Source: Deinococcus aerophilus
Lineage (GTDB): Bacteria; Deinococcota; Deinococci; Deinococcales; Deinococcaceae
Assembly: GCF_014647075.1 (NCBI RefSeq)
Contig: NZ_BMOM01000016.1
Location: 1 to 64,000 of the forward strand
Reading direction: 5' to 3'
DNA length: 64,000 nt
The stretch's first letter is position 1; each line of letters starts with the position of its first letter. The position numbers and the translations under genes are program-made. Shown here in pieces: positions 1 to 12,963 of the stretch. The notes beneath the pieces are model-generated. The model worked only from the letters and a program-made list of their open reading frames with translations, was not told the DNA's origin and did no database searches.

Positions 1-34
1 TGACCCGTCTCCTGCTCCGCCGGCTGGTCACAAT

Positions 35-65
35 ATGAAAAGACTGTCTGAGACAGTCTTTTCAT
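35..65. terminator. Perfect hairpin, bidirectional terminator
   Basis: Two perfect 14-nt arms (ATGAAAAGACTGTC and its complement) flank a 3-nt loop. One arm begins with A-rich sequence and the other ends in TTTTCAT, so the structure can act as a rho-independent terminator in either direction. It most likely ends a gene lying left of the window. The rest of 1-234 holds no gene I can support. Confidence 0.7.
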
Positions 66-189
66 TTCCAAAACGGGCTCTAAGGGGCGTAAAAGAAAAC
101 CACCAACCGGGCAGGCACGCAGAACCCAGCGCACCGGCTGGCAGACATCACGGTCCGCCTGCGCCGTTCTGCACGCCCCACACCCAGAA

Positions 190-220
190 GGGAAGGCCGA
201 CCTGCACCGGTCGCCTTCCC
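190..220 (-). terminator. Terminator-like hairpin after treS
   Basis: Read leftward, GGGAAGGCGACC pairs with GGTCGGCCTTCCC with one bulge, 15 nt after the treS stop codon. Only a short TTCT follows, so the U-tract is weak, but the position fits the end of the treS transcript. Confidence 0.5.
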
Positions 221-234
221 TCCCCTGCCCCGCC

Positions 235-1896
<1,662 letters not shown>

Positions 1897-1901
1897 TGGG
1901 T

Positions 1902-1919
1902 CCAAGTGTACCCAAGTGT
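1902..1919. repeat. 8-bp direct repeat, period 10, at treS promoter
   Basis: CCAAGTGT occurs at 1902-1909 and 1912-1919, one helical turn apart, overlapping the proposed treS -10 box. It could be a pair of regulator half-sites on one DNA face, or chance. Confidence 0.3.
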
Positions 1920-2125
1920 TCCCGGGAGCAGGCAGTCCTTTAATTGACGCCCCTGATTTCCATGAGGGAGCGCCCGCCTGCCTGGACCACCGCGGCAGCC
2001 CCACCCCCGCCTTCTTTGCGCCGCGTGACCGTCTGCGGAGGCCTGAGCTCGGAGCGTGCTGGGCATGGGGCATGGAAACGTCCCTGGCCTGAGAAGAAGG
2101 GTCCGGCATCCCGGCACCCGACAAC

Positions 2126-2150
2126 AAAAAACCTCCGCACGTGGCGGAGG
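2126..2150 (-). terminator. Rho-independent terminator of tRNA-Gln
   Basis: Read leftward, GCGGAGG and CCTCCGC type arms (7 bp, 5-nt loop) are followed by TTTTTT, starting 9 nt after the encoded CCA end of the tRNA. This is a clear intrinsic terminator. Confidence 0.85.
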
Positions 2151-2158
2151 CTTTGGCT

Positions 2159-2232
2159 TGGCTGGGGCACAAGGACTCGAACCTTGATCGACAGTGTCAG
2201 AGACTGTTGTCCTGCCATTAGACGATGCCCCA
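2159..2232 (-). tRNA. tRNA-Gln(CTG)
   Basis: The 74-nt cloverleaf has a 7-bp acceptor stem (TGGGGCA/TGCCCCA), discriminator G and an encoded CCA. The T arm is CAAGG-TTCGAGT-CCTTG. The anticodon stem ACAGT/ACTGT carries loop CTCTGAC with anticodon CTG, reading CAG codons. It has its own promoter and terminator. Confidence 0.93.
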
Positions 2233-2270
2233 ACGAGGCTGCGCTTCCTGTTTCGGGGAAGGCGACGCAG

Positions 2271-2299
2271 AGTATAGACGGGGCCACCGGGCACGTCAA
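2271..2299 (-). promoter_or_regulatory. Promoter of tRNA-Gln
   Basis: Read leftward, TTGACG, a 17-nt spacer and TATACT form a near-consensus sigma-70 promoter, with the expected start about 30 nt before the mature tRNA 5' end. Confidence 0.8.
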
Positions 2300-2378
2300 G
2301 CCGGGGGGCGGGGCTGTCCGGCCAGCAGGGCATCTTCAGCGTTTCATCAGAAATGAATGGACCGCGTTCAGAGCGTGC

Positions 2379-2408
2379 TTGCCGCCCCTGGCTGGACTCT
2401 GGTACACT
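2379..2408 (+). promoter_or_regulatory. Promoter of rpsA
   Basis: TTGCCG, an 18-nt spacer and TACACT lie about 137 nt before the S1 start codon. This predicts a long leader of roughly 130 nt, in contrast to the many leaderless genes around it. Confidence 0.55.
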
Positions 2409-2499
2409 AAGGTGTTGCCGCGCCGCTGCGCCCGTGTCTCCCCCTGTTGGATTAAGCCCAGCAGACAGGCCGAAGGACGCACGGCAGCAGGTTTACAGG

Positions 2500-2530
2500 C
2501 TGGCTTACGAACGAAGTTTTGTAAGCCCAG
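2500..2530 (+). promoter_or_regulatory. Hairpin in rpsA leader next to the RBS
   Basis: CTGGCTTAC pairs with GTAAGCCCAG (one bulge), with a small AAC-GAA-GTT inner hairpin. The stem ends where the purine-rich AGGAGGACAGGAG ribosome-binding region begins. In E. coli S1 represses its own translation through leader structure. A similar role here is inference. Confidence 0.45.
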
Positions 2531-2544
2531 GAGGACAGGAGTTC

Positions 2545-4341
<1,797 letters not shown>

Positions 4342-4369
4342 GCCCTGAGGTCCACGTGACCAACACAAA

Positions 4370-4396
4370 GGCCCGGACGCACTCAGCGTCCGGGCC
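4370..4396. terminator. Bidirectional terminator between rpsA and ppk
   Basis: GCCCGGACGC and its exact complement form an 11-bp stem with a 5-nt loop, flanked by AAAG on the left and CTTTC on the right. It suits termination of both convergent genes. Confidence 0.8.
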
Positions 4397-4472
4397 TTTC
4401 TTGGTGCTGTCGTTTGGTGCCGTCGTGCTGAGGTCCGTGTCCCGCGCAGGCCTCTTGTAAGCGGGACACGGC

Positions 4473-6614
4473 TCAGACCGGTGGAGACTGGGCCGGGTGA
4501 CGCGCGAGCGCAAAGGTTTGCTGGGCGCTGTCGTCGCCCGGCAGTTTCTCGTACTCGCCGTCCAGACACAGTTCCCACGACCCGCGGTGGTCGGTCCACT
4601 CGGTTTCCAGAATGTCCAGGAACTGGTCACGGTGGGTGTCGTCAAGCACCGGGGCAATCACCTCCACGCGGCGGTCGAGGTTGCGGCTCATCCAGTCGGC
4701 GCTGCCGAAATACACTTCCGGATGTCCCCCGTTGCCAAAGGCGTAGACGCGGGCGTGTTCCAGATACCGGCCCAGCAGGCTGCGAACCCGCACCGTCTCG
4801 GAGAGGCCCGGTACCCCGGGACGCAGGCAGCACACGCCCCGGATGATCAGATCGATGCGGACCCCGGCCCCGGCCGCCGCGTACAGCGCCTCGATCATGG
4901 CCGGGTCGGTCAGGGAGTTCACCTTGATGCGCGCCCAGGCGTCGTGCCCGGCACGGGCGTGCTCCGACTCGCGCTCCAACAGGGCTTCCAGGCCGTTGCG
5001 GGCGGTGTCAGGAGCCACGAGCAGGTGGGTGTACTCGGCCGCCGCGTAGCCGGTGAGGTGATTGAACAGCTCGGCCACATCGGTGCCGAGTTCGGGATCG
5101 GCGCTCAGCAGGCTCAGGTCGGTGTACAGGCGGGCGGTCTTGGGATTGTAGTTGCCGGTGCCGATGTGCACGTAGCGCCGCAGCCCCCCCTCCTCGCGCC
5201 GCACGATCAGCGTGACCTTGGCATGGGTCTTGAGGCCCGCCATGCCGTACACCACGTGCGCCCCGGCGCGTTCCAGTTTGCGTGCCCAGCTGATGTTGCG
5301 CTGCTCGTCAAAGCGGGCCTTGAGCTCGATCAGGGCCACCACCTGCTTGCCGTTCTCGGCGGCGGTCCGCAGCGCGGCAAGCAGGCGGGGATCGTCGCCG
5401 GTGCGGTACAGCGTCTGCTTGATCGCGAGCACCTGGGGATCGCGGCTGGCCTCCTCCAGAAAATTCAGGATGTTGGCAAAGCCGTCGTAGGGGTGATGCA
5501 GCAGCACGTCCCCCCGGCGCAGGGTCTCAAAGATGCCGTTCTCCTCATCGCCGTCCAGATCGGGAACCGCCGGAGCGTAGGGGGGAAAGCCCAGATCCGG
5601 GCGCTCGATGGGCAGGCCCATCAGGTCGGCGCTGCCCAGCGGACCTTCCAGCAGGAAGATGTCCTCGGGCGCCAGCCGCAGGCGCTCCTGCAAGAAGGCC
5701 ACCAGCCGGACGGGCGTATCGCGCACCACCTCCAGCCGCACGGCGGCCCCAAAGCGGCGGCGGCGCAGGCCGTCCTCAATGGTCGCGAGCAGGTCCTCGG
5801 CCTCCTCCTCCTCGAACTCGTAATCGGTATTGCGGGTCACCCGGAAGACGTGGGCCGCAAGCACCTCCCGGCCCTTGAACAGGTCGCCGATGTTCGCGGC
5901 GATCACGTCCTCGAGCATCAGCAGTGCGTCCCCGATGACCACCACACGCGGCAGCACACCCACCGGTACCTTGACGCGGGCAAAATCCGGCGATCCGTCC
6001 GACGCGCCCCTGAGCAGCACTGCGAGGTTCAGGCTGAGGTTGCTGAGGTACGGAAACGGGTGGCTGGGATCCACCACCAGCGGCGTGAGCACCGGCTGAA
6101 TCTCGGCGAGGTAATGCTCGCGCAGGCTGGCGCGGGCGCGCTTGCCCAGGTCGGCCACCCGCGTGAGCTTGACGCCCTCGTCCATCAGGGCCTTGAGCGC
6201 CTTGCGGGTGGTCTTCTCGATCTCGCGCAACATGCCCTGGGTCCGCTCGCGCACCAGCGCCAGGGTCTCGCGCGGGAGCAGACCGTCCAGGCCCGGCGTA
6301 TTCACCCCAGCCACAATCTGGCGGTGAATGCCCGCCACGCGCACCATGAAGAACTCGTCGAGGTTGCTGCCGCAGATGGCCGCATATTTCAGGCGTTCCA
6401 GCGGGGGGTTGCGCAGGTCACGCGCCTCGGCCAGCACCCGTTCGTTGAAGGCCAGCCACGACAGCTCGCGGTTGAGGTAGCGGCTCTCGGGATTGGCGAC
6501 CGTGCTGTGCGTGCGCGTTTCACCCATGCCGTCCGGCTCCGGCTTCTTCCGGCGGCGTTTGGTCCGGGCGGGAGAAGGGCTGACGGTGGCGGTCGTGGAC
6601 TTGTCGCGGGGCAC
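4473..6614 (-). CDS. ppk: Polyphosphate kinase 1
   Basis: The 713-aa PPK1 reversibly polymerises ATP gamma-phosphate into inorganic polyphosphate. The N-terminal domain opens with [19 protein letters not shown]. His464 in KTHAKVTLI is the expected autophosphorylated residue of the first HKD-like domain, followed by HIGTGNYN. The second domain carries [12 protein letters not shown] near the C terminus. The start is a GTG with AAGGAG 8 nt upstream. The first 30 residues are basic and family-atypical, and an internal ATG at 6527 is a weaker alternative. Polyphosphate glucokinase at 31.4 kb could consume the product. Confidence 0.95.
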   Translation of the reverse strand: MPRDKSTTATVSPSPARTKRRRKKPEPDGMGETRTHSTVANPESRYLNRELSWLAFNERVLAEARDLRNPPLERLKYAAICGSNLDEFFMVRVAGIHRQIVAGVNTPGLDGLLPRETLALVRERTQGMLREIEKTTRKALKALMDEGVKLTRVADLGKRARASLREHYLAEIQPVLTPLVVDPSHPFPYLSNLSLNLAVLLRGASDGSPDFARVKVPVGVLPRVVVIGDALLMLEDVIAANIGDLFKGREVLAAHVFRVTRNTDYEFEEEEAEDLLATIEDGLRRRRFGAAVRLEVVRDTPVRLVAFLQERLRLAPEDIFLLEGPLGSADLMGLPIERPDLGFPPYAPAVPDLDGDEENGIFETLRRGDVLLHHPYDGFANILNFLEEASRDPQVLAIKQTLYRTGDDPRLLAALRTAAENGKQVVALIELKARFDEQRNISWARKLERAGAHVVYGMAGLKTHAKVTLIVRREEGGLRRYVHIGTGNYNPKTARLYTDLSLLSADPELGTDVAELFNHLTGYAAAEYTHLLVAPDTARNGLEALLERESEHARAGHDAWARIKVNSLTDPAMIEALYAAAGAGVRIDLIIRGVCCLRPGVPGLSETVRVRSLLGRYLEHARVYAFGNGGHPEVYFGSADWMSRNLDRRVEVIAPVLDDTHRDQFLDILETEWTDHRGSWELCLDGEYEKLPGDDSAQQTFALARHPAQSPPV

Positions 6615-6810
6615 AGGCAGAACTCCTTTTGCGAGAGCGGGGTCGGGGACAGGGCAGCCGGTCTGAAGCGAAGGGGGGGCGGCGCCGGTCCTCCTGGGGT
6701 CAAGGCATTAGAGCACCGATGCACACGCACCGCACTGTACTTTGCTTGAAACTCTCCTTCGCTTGGGCGAGGCTGGGGCAAGCCGGTATCGCCGCCCTGC
6801 CCACAAAGGG

Positions 6811-6855
6811 GTGGGGCCGGGCCAGCGCCTGTGCAGCGCAGCGGCCCCGCCCCAC
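6811..6855 (-). terminator. GC-rich hairpin after fabF
   Basis: Read leftward, a long GTGGGGC...GCCCCAC stem with an imperfect middle sits 9 nt after the fabF stop and is followed by CCCTTTGT. The U-tract is poor, so it may be a terminator or a 3'-end stabiliser. Confidence 0.5.
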
Positions 6856-6864
6856 CCCGCTTTC

Positions 6865-8109
6865 CTAGACCCGTTTGAACAGCAGCGCCGCGTTCTGGCC
6901 GCCGAAGGCAAACGAGTTGCTCAGAGCGTATTCCACCTGCTGCTCGCGGGCGCCCTCGGGGATGTAGTCCAGATCCAGCTCGGGGTCGGGATCGGTCAGG
7001 TTGATGGTGGGGGGCAGAATGCCGTCCTTAAGGGCCTGCGCCACGGCGATGGCCTCCACCGCGCCCGCCGCGCCCAGCAGGTGTCCGGTCATGGATTTGG
7101 TGCTGCTGACCGCCAGCCGCGAGGCGTGGTCTCCAAAGACATGCTTGAGGCCCTGGGTCTCGTACAGGTCGTTGTAGTAGGTGCTGGTGCCGTGGGCGTT
7201 GACATACCCGACCTGCTCGGGGTTGACGCCCGCCGTGCTCAGGGCCATGCGCATGGCGACCTGTGCGCCGCGTCCCTCGGGGGCGGGCATGGTGATGTGG
7301 TGCGCGTCGGCGCTTGTGCCGTAGCCGACGATCTCGGCGTAGATGGTGGCTCCGCGCGCCCGGGCCCGCTCGTACTCTTCCAGAATCAGCAGGCCCGCGC
7401 CCTCGCCCAGCACAAAGCCGTCGCGCGAGGCACTGAAGGGCCGGCTGGCCGTCTGGGGGTCGTCGTTGCGTGTGGACAGCGCCTTCATGTTGGAAAACCC
7501 GCCGATGGCGATGGGCGTGACGGCGGCCTCGGTGCCCCCGGCGATCATCACGTCGGCCAGGCCGAGCTGGATGTAACGCGCCGCGTCCCCCACCGCGCCG
7601 GTGCCGGTCGCGCAGGCGGTGACGACCGTGCTGCTCGGACCGGTGGCCCCGAACTTCATGGCGACGTGGCCGGTCGCCATGTTGGCAATCATCATGGGAA
7701 TGAACATGGGGCTGATGCGCCCCGGGCCGCGGGCGTGCAGCACCCCGGCCTGGTCCTCGAAGGTCTTGACCCCGCCAATGCCGCTGCCGACCACCGTGCC
7801 GACCCGCTCGCCGCTCAGTTCCTCGGCGCTCAGGCCGCTGTCGCGGGCGGCCAGTTCGGCGGCGGCCAGCGCGAGCTGCACGTAACGGTCGAGCTTGCGG
7901 GCCTCGCGCGGATCCACGAAGGCGTCCAGGCTCTCCCCCACCTCGCCCGCGATCTTGCTCGCCGTATTCGACGCATCAAAGTGCGTGATGGGCCCGATTC
8001 CGCTGCGTCCGGCGCGCTGCGCCTCCGCGAATGCCTGCGCTCCCATGCCAATGGGCGTCACCGGTCCCAGCCCCGTGATCACCACCCGCCTCAAGCCTGA
8101 AACACCCAT
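6865..8109 (-). CDS. fabF: 3-oxoacyl-ACP synthase II
   Basis: The 414-aa beta-ketoacyl-ACP synthase elongates acyl-ACP with malonyl-ACP in the cytoplasm. The catalytic triad is visible: Cys166 in TACATGTGA, His near 306 in NAHGTST and His near 343 in MTGHLLGA. The start MGVSGLRRVVITGLG is selected over the longer open frame because AGGAGAG precedes it by 5 nt. It is the last gene of the fab cluster, 123 nt after acpP. A hairpin with a T-tract lies between them, so it may be expressed at a level different from acpP. Confidence 0.95.
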   Translation of the reverse strand: MGVSGLRRVVITGLGPVTPIGMGAQAFAEAQRAGRSGIGPITHFDASNTASKIAGEVGESLDAFVDPREARKLDRYVQLALAAAELAARDSGLSAEELSGERVGTVVGSGIGGVKTFEDQAGVLHARGPGRISPMFIPMMIANMATGHVAMKFGATGPSSTVVTACATGTGAVGDAARYIQLGLADVMIAGGTEAAVTPIAIGGFSNMKALSTRNDDPQTASRPFSASRDGFVLGEGAGLLILEEYERARARGATIYAEIVGYGTSADAHHITMPAPEGRGAQVAMRMALSTAGVNPEQVGYVNAHGTSTYYNDLYETQGLKHVFGDHASRLAVSSTKSMTGHLLGAAGAVEAIAVAQALKDGILPPTINLTDPDPELDLDYIPEGAREQQVEYALSNSFAFGGQNAALLFKRV

Positions 8110-8153
8110 GTCTTCTCTCCTTGCTCCGAATTCCTGCACACTGGACGTCATGC

Positions 8154-8189
8154 AAAAGGGCGGGGAACGGTCTTCACCGCGCCCCGCCC
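8154..8189 (-). terminator. Intrinsic terminator between acpP and fabF
   Basis: Read leftward, GGGCGGGG and CCCCGCCC enclose an inner CGGT/ACCG stem and are followed by TTTTGC. It would end or attenuate the acpP transcript before fabF, giving the abundant carrier protein its own short mRNA. Confidence 0.65.
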
Positions 8190-8232
8190 ACCCGAACTCT
8201 TTTCCGGCTCCCGGACGGGAACCGGAGCGCAG

Positions 8233-8463
8233 TTACTGCTGGCCCTCGATGTAATCCACGGCGGCCTGCACCGTGCGGATGGTTTCGGCGTCCTCATCAC
8301 TGATGGTGATGCCGAATTTGTCTTCCAGACCCATGATCAGCTCGACGGTCTCGAGGCTGTCTGCACCCAGGTCCTCCACGAAACGGGCCTCGGGGTTCAC
8401 TTTGTCCGCGTCGACACCCAGCTTGTCAACGATCACATCTTTTACATCATCAAAAGTCGCCAT
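8233..8463 (-). CDS. acpP: Acyl carrier protein
   Basis: The 76-aa acidic carrier holds growing acyl chains on a phosphopantetheine arm attached to Ser36 in the conserved [10 protein letters not shown]. The length matches bacterial ACPs. AGGAGG lies 9 nt before the ATG. It has its own promoter (8496-8524) with an operator-like inverted repeat directly upstream, and a terminator after it. Confidence 0.97.
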   Translation of the reverse strand: MATFDDVKDVIVDKLGVDADKVNPEARFVEDLGADSLETVELIMGLEDKFGITISDEDAETIRTVQAAVDYIEGQQ

Positions 8464-8495
8464 ATGTTTGTTCCTCCTGTCCTGAAGTCTGCGCC

Positions 8496-8524
8496 AGTCT
8501 ACACGGGCAGGCCGGGGGTGTCAT
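8496..8524 (-). promoter_or_regulatory. Promoter of acpP
   Basis: Read leftward, ATGACA, a 17-nt spacer and TAGACT predict a start near 8489 and a leader of about 25 nt that contains the Shine-Dalgarno sequence. Confidence 0.7.
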
Positions 8525-8529
8525 GTTTC

Positions 8530-8544
8530 TTGAACGGGGTGCAA
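8530..8544. promoter_or_regulatory. Operator-like inverted repeat at acpP promoter
   Basis: TTGAACGGGGTGCAA (plus strand) is an imperfect palindrome ending 5 bp from the acpP -35 box. The same 15-mer, with the preceding C, recurs at the tetR promoter (32426-32441), and perfect relatives lie at fabH and at the hotdog gene. Its place upstream of -35 is compatible with either activation or repression. Confidence 0.65.
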
Positions 8545-8579
8545 AGCGCGGAGCGCCGGAGTGGCCCGGCGCCCATCCC

Positions 8580-9344
<765 letters not shown>

Positions 9345-9472
9345 GGAACCTCTGGAATCGGGAAAGGAGGGGTAGGATGGGAGCTGGGCCGCGGCAGTTC
9401 TGACGGCGCCGGGTCAACCGGCACGGCAAAGCGCCGGGAGCGCTGGCGGTACGGACTCCGGGCCAGGACGGA

Positions 9473-10420
9473 CTACGAAGTGGTCAGGTCGGCCCGTTCG
9501 GCCGGCGTCATGCGCTCAAACGTCTGTACCTCCGCCGCCGTGCCCACATTGACCACCGTCGCGTCGGGCAGGATGCGCTTGACCAGCCCGGTCAGCACCT
9601 TGCCGGGGCCGAATTCCACGAAGGTATCCACACCCAGGTCGGCCAGTGCCCGCACGGTCTCGACCCAGCGCACCGCCCCGGTGATCTGACTCTCCAGCAG
9701 CCCGGAGACACGGGCCGGATCATCGTTGACGGCGGCCGTCACATTGGCCACCACTGGAAATGCGAAGGGGTGGTAGGCGGCGGCCCTCAAATCGGGCGCG
9801 AGGCCCGCCGCCGCCGGGGCCATCAGGGCGCAGTGGAACGGAGCGCTGACCTTCAGGGGAATGGCCTTCAGGCCGCGGGCCTTGAGTTCGGCGGCGGCGG
9901 CCTGTACCGCCGGCGCCGAGCCGCTGATCACCGTCTGGGTGGGGGCGTTGAAGTTGGCGGGCTGCACGCCGTCGATTTGCGCGCAGACCTCGGCCACCAC
10001 CGCGGGATCACCCATGATGGCGCTCATGGCCCCGTCGCCGGGCGCGACGGCCCGCTGCATCAACGTGCCGCGTGTGCGGGTCAGGCGCAGGGCATCGGCC
10101 AGAGACAGAACCCCGGCCGCCACCAGGGCGCTGTACTCCCCCAGCGAGTGTCCGGCGGCCACCACGGGCGTCAGACCCGTCGTGTCCTGCCACGCCCGGT
10201 ACGCCGCCACGCTCGCCGCGACCAGGGCGGGTTGCTGGTTGGCGGTCAGGGTCAGGTCTTCGAGCGGCCCGGTCTCGATCACGGCGCGCAGGCCCGGCAG
10301 CGTGGCCTCGGCCTCGGCATAGACGGCCTCGGCCACCGGAAAGGCGGCGCTCAGATCGGTCCCCATGCCCACCGCGTGCGATCCCTGACCGGGAAACAGG
10401 GCCGCGATCCGGGAGCTCAA
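9473..10420 (-). CDS. fabD: Malonyl-CoA:ACP transacylase
   Basis: The 315-aa enzyme loads malonyl groups onto ACP. It shows FPGQGSH near the N terminus, the nucleophile Ser in GHSLGEYSAL and the catalytic His in APFHCAL. I place the start at a TTG whose last two bases form the fabH stop (TTGA overlap), because the family fold begins exactly there (SSRIAALFPGQGS). The ATG at 10483 would add residues read from fabH. The overlap implies translational coupling with fabH. Confidence 0.93.
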   Translation of the reverse strand: MSSRIAALFPGQGSHAVGMGTDLSAAFPVAEAVYAEAEATLPGLRAVIETGPLEDLTLTANQQPALVAASVAAYRAWQDTTGLTPVVAAGHSLGEYSALVAAGVLSLADALRLTRTRGTLMQRAVAPGDGAMSAIMGDPAVVAEVCAQIDGVQPANFNAPTQTVISGSAPAVQAAAAELKARGLKAIPLKVSAPFHCALMAPAAAGLAPDLRAAAYHPFAFPVVANVTAAVNDDPARVSGLLESQITGAVRWVETVRALADLGVDTFVEFGPGKVLTGLVKRILPDATVVNVGTAAEVQTFERMTPAERADLTTS

Positions 10421-11472
10421 GCCTCCACCCCGGCCAGCGTGGAAACGGCCTTCGCCTTCAGACTGGGCGCACCGGCCCACCACTTCATCGTTCCGGCCAC
10501 CCAGCTCAGGCCACCGCCAAAGGCAATCAGCAGCAGTTGTTGGCCGTCTTGCACCCGCCCGTCATCCACCGCCTCGCGCAGGGCGAGCGGTACGGTCGCG
10601 CTGGAGGTATTGCCGTAGCGGTCCAGGTTGATCACGGTTTTGCTCATGGGAATGCCGAAGCGTTCCACGGCCGCTTCAATGATCCGCACATTGGCCTGAT
10701 GCGGAATCACCCAATCCACGTCCGCGCTGGTCAGGCCGCTCTTTTGCAGCACCTTCTGGCCGCTGTCGCCCAGTACGCGCACGGCGAACTTGAAGACCTC
10801 GCGGCCGTTCATGCCCACGCTGTCGCCCATCTCAAAGCCGCCGGGCAGGTGCGGCGCCACGTTGCGCAGGTACAGGCTGGACCCCCCCGCACCGTCCGCG
10901 CCCATGATGAATTCTTGGAACCCCAGCCCGGCGGGAACGGGTCCCACCACTGCCGCCCCCGCACCGTCACCGAACAGAATGGCCGTGCCCCGGTCCTGCT
11001 GATCCACGATCTTGCTCAGCGCCTCGGCGCCCACGACCAGCACCCGCTGCGCCGCGCCGGACTGAATCAGACCAGACGCCACGCTCAGGGCGTACACAAA
11101 ACCGCTGCAGGCGGTGGACAGGTCAAACGCCGCCGCTCCCGTCAGGCCCACCTGCATGGCAATCAGCGCGGCGGTAGACGGCATCAATGCGTCCGGACTG
11201 ACCGTGGCGCAGATCACCGCATCCACCCCTTTCAGGGCGTCCGGGTCGCGGTCCAGCATGTCGCGCACCGCGCCCACGCCCACATCCGAAGTGTACTCAT
11301 CGGGGGCCGAGAAACGCCGCTCGCGGATACCGGTCCGCGATTCGATCCACTCGGCATTGGTCTCCATGTATGCCTCGAAGTCCGCGTTGGTCACGACCCT
11401 TGCGGGTACGTAGCTGCCCAGGGCAGTGATGCCGATGCTGGGGCGTCCAGGACGATCAGTGGGAGCGCTCAT
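10417..11472 (-). CDS. fabH: 3-oxoacyl-ACP synthase III
   Basis: The 351-aa enzyme condenses acetyl-CoA with malonyl-ACP to start fatty-acid synthesis. Cys122 lies in STACSGFVYAL, and the His and Asn of the triad lie in IPHQANVRI and YGNTSSA. Four in-frame starts exist (ATG 11493, GTG 11481, ATG 11478, ATG 11472). I prefer 11472 because TACCGT sits 7 nt before it, as in other leaderless genes here. It is first in the fab cluster. A 26-bp perfect inverted repeat overlaps the promoter, so this is the likely control point. Confidence 0.93.
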   Translation of the reverse strand: MSAPTDRPGRPSIGITALGSYVPARVVTNADFEAYMETNAEWIESRTGIRERRFSAPDEYTSDVGVGAVRDMLDRDPDALKGVDAVICATVSPDALMPSTAALIAMQVGLTGAAAFDLSTACSGFVYALSVASGLIQSGAAQRVLVVGAEALSKIVDQQDRGTAILFGDGAGAAVVGPVPAGLGFQEFIMGADGAGGSSLYLRNVAPHLPGGFEMGDSVGMNGREVFKFAVRVLGDSGQKVLQKSGLTSADVDWVIPHQANVRIIEAAVERFGIPMSKTVINLDRYGNTSSATVPLALREAVDDGRVQDGQQLLLIAFGGGLSWVAGTMKWWAGAPSLKAKAVSTLAGVEA

Positions 11473-11479
11473 ATCCATC

Positions 11480-11513
11480 ACGGTAGCATTCATTGAACGC
11501 CCGTTCAATGAAT
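11480..11513 (-). promoter_or_regulatory. fabH promoter with 26-bp operator palindrome
   Basis: The arms ATTCATTGAACG and CGTTCAATGAAT (11488-11499 and 11502-11513) form a perfect inverted repeat with a 2-bp centre. Read leftward, TTGAAC inside the palindrome, a 17-nt spacer and TACCGT at 11485-11480 give a plausible promoter. A protein bound to the palindrome would cover the -35 box, as a repressor would. Confidence 0.75.
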
Positions 11514-11628
11514 TGAGTTCAGTCTTCTGGGACCCCGGGAAGGCGGGGGGTCGAGACGGGGCGGCGCACCATACGGAAGGGGGGAGCACGCCCCGCAGGA
11601 CGCGCCCCCCCCCTTCTGATGGTGCGGT

Positions 11629-12963
11629 TTACTCTTCGGTCTTGGCCCCGGGCTCGCCCTCACCCTGCGGCTGCGCCTGCGCGTCGGCCTGCGCGTCCCC
11701 GGCGGGGGCGTCGACTTCGGTCTGGGCGGGCTTGCTCAGCTGAGCGAGCGCCTGCTGGAGGCCCTTCTCGCGCACCAGGCTGGTGTAGTACGAGTTGATG
11801 CCGTCCGGCCCCAGCTGCTTGCTGAGTTCCTGGGGGTTGAGGTTGTTGGCCTGCGCCAGGGCGTTCATGGTCTGGTTGAACTCGGCGTCGCTGACCTGCA
11901 CCTTGAGGTCCTCGGCCAGCTTCTCCAGGGCCAGATCGCGCTTCACGCGGTTCTCGGCATTCTTGGCGAGGTCGGCCATGAACTCGTCGAGCTTGCCCTG
12001 CTCCTGCATGAAGGACTCGTACTCGCCCCACTTGACGCCCTGGCGGCCCAGGTCATCCTTGATTTCCTCGAGCATCGACTCGCGGCGGCGGTCCAGCAGC
12101 GCCTGGGGAATGTCGGCCTGCAGGCCCTCGGTCAGGTGGGTGACGAACTCCTCGCGGCGGGCGTTCTCGCCCTCCTGCGTGGCGCGGCGCTCCAGCTCGG
12201 TCTTCAGGTCGGTGCGCAGACGGTCAAAGCTGTCGAAGTTCAGCGACTTGGCGAACTCATCGTCCAGCGCCTGGGTCTGCTTGGTCTTGACGTCCACGAT
12301 GCGCACCGTGACGGTGTGCTCGGGATGCTCGTGGTCGCCGTGCTGGTGGGCCGGCACGGTGATTTCCACGGTGTCGTCCTTGTTCTTGCCCAGCAGCGCG
12401 TCGCGCACGTGCGCCTCGGCGACGTCCATGTAGATGGGGTAGGTGCCGCCGTCCTCGCCCTGCTCCTCCACGGTCACCTGATCGCTGGCCTCGATGGGCC
12501 GGTCGGCGCTCTCGAAGGTCGCGTTGCGCTCCTGCAGGTCGCTCAGGGTGCGTTCCAGCACCTCGTCGGTGATCTCGGGAGCCGCGGCGCTGAGGCTCAG
12601 GCCGCTCCACTCGGGCAGGGTCACGTCGGGGTAGGTCTCGCCCTTGACGGTGAACTCGAAGGCCTGCCCGCTGACCACCGGCTGGGGGTCAATGCTGGCG
12701 TCCACCAGGCTGAGCTGCAGCTCACGCGCGGCCTGGCTGTAGTGCGTCTGCAGCAGGCGGTCACGCACTTCCTGCTCCACGTACCCCTTGCCCACGCGGC
12801 CCTCGATGACCTTGCGGGGGGCCTTGCCCGGGCGGAAGCCGGGCACACGCACGTCGCGCGCCAGCCCTGCCCACACCTGGTCGTAGGCGCGGTTCACTTC
12901 GGAGGCGGGCACCGAAACCCGGAACTCCACCTTGTTGCCATCTCTGCTGATCAGCTCTGCCAC
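11629..12963 (-). CDS. tig: Trigger factor, ribosome-associated chaperone and prolyl isomerase
   Basis: The 444-aa protein binds nascent chains at the ribosome exit. The ribosome-binding signature is visible in VPGFRPGKAPRKVIEGRVG within the first 60 residues, followed by an FKBP-like middle part (about 160-240) and a helical C-terminal domain. The tail is Gln/Ala/Glu-rich. GTG at 12963 has GGGAG 6 nt upstream and gives the usual family start. The ATG two codons earlier abuts GGGAG and is less likely. Confidence 0.94.
   Translation of the reverse strand: MAELISRDGNKVEFRVSVPASEVNRAYDQVWAGLARDVRVPGFRPGKAPRKVIEGRVGKGYVEQEVRDRLLQTHYSQAARELQLSLVDASIDPQPVVSGQAFEFTVKGETYPDVTLPEWSGLSLSAAAPEITDEVLERTLSDLQERNATFESADRPIEASDQVTVEEQGEDGGTYPIYMDVAEAHVRDALLGKNKDDTVEITVPAHQHGDHEHPEHTVTVRIVDVKTKQTQALDDEFAKSLNFDSFDRLRTDLKTELERRATQEGENARREEFVTHLTEGLQADIPQALLDRRRESMLEEIKDDLGRQGVKWGEYESFMQEQGKLDEFMADLAKNAENRVKRDLALEKLAEDLKVQVSDAEFNQTMNALAQANNLNPQELSKQLGPDGINSYYTSLVREKGLQQALAQLSKPAQTEVDAPAGDAQADAQAQPQGEGEPGAKTEE

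Noticed and set aside
4497..6749. 750-codon open frame on the plus strand opposite ppk
   Set aside because: Same cause. The PPK1 motifs, GTG start and Shine-Dalgarno are on the minus strand. Long antisense frames are normal in GC-rich DNA.
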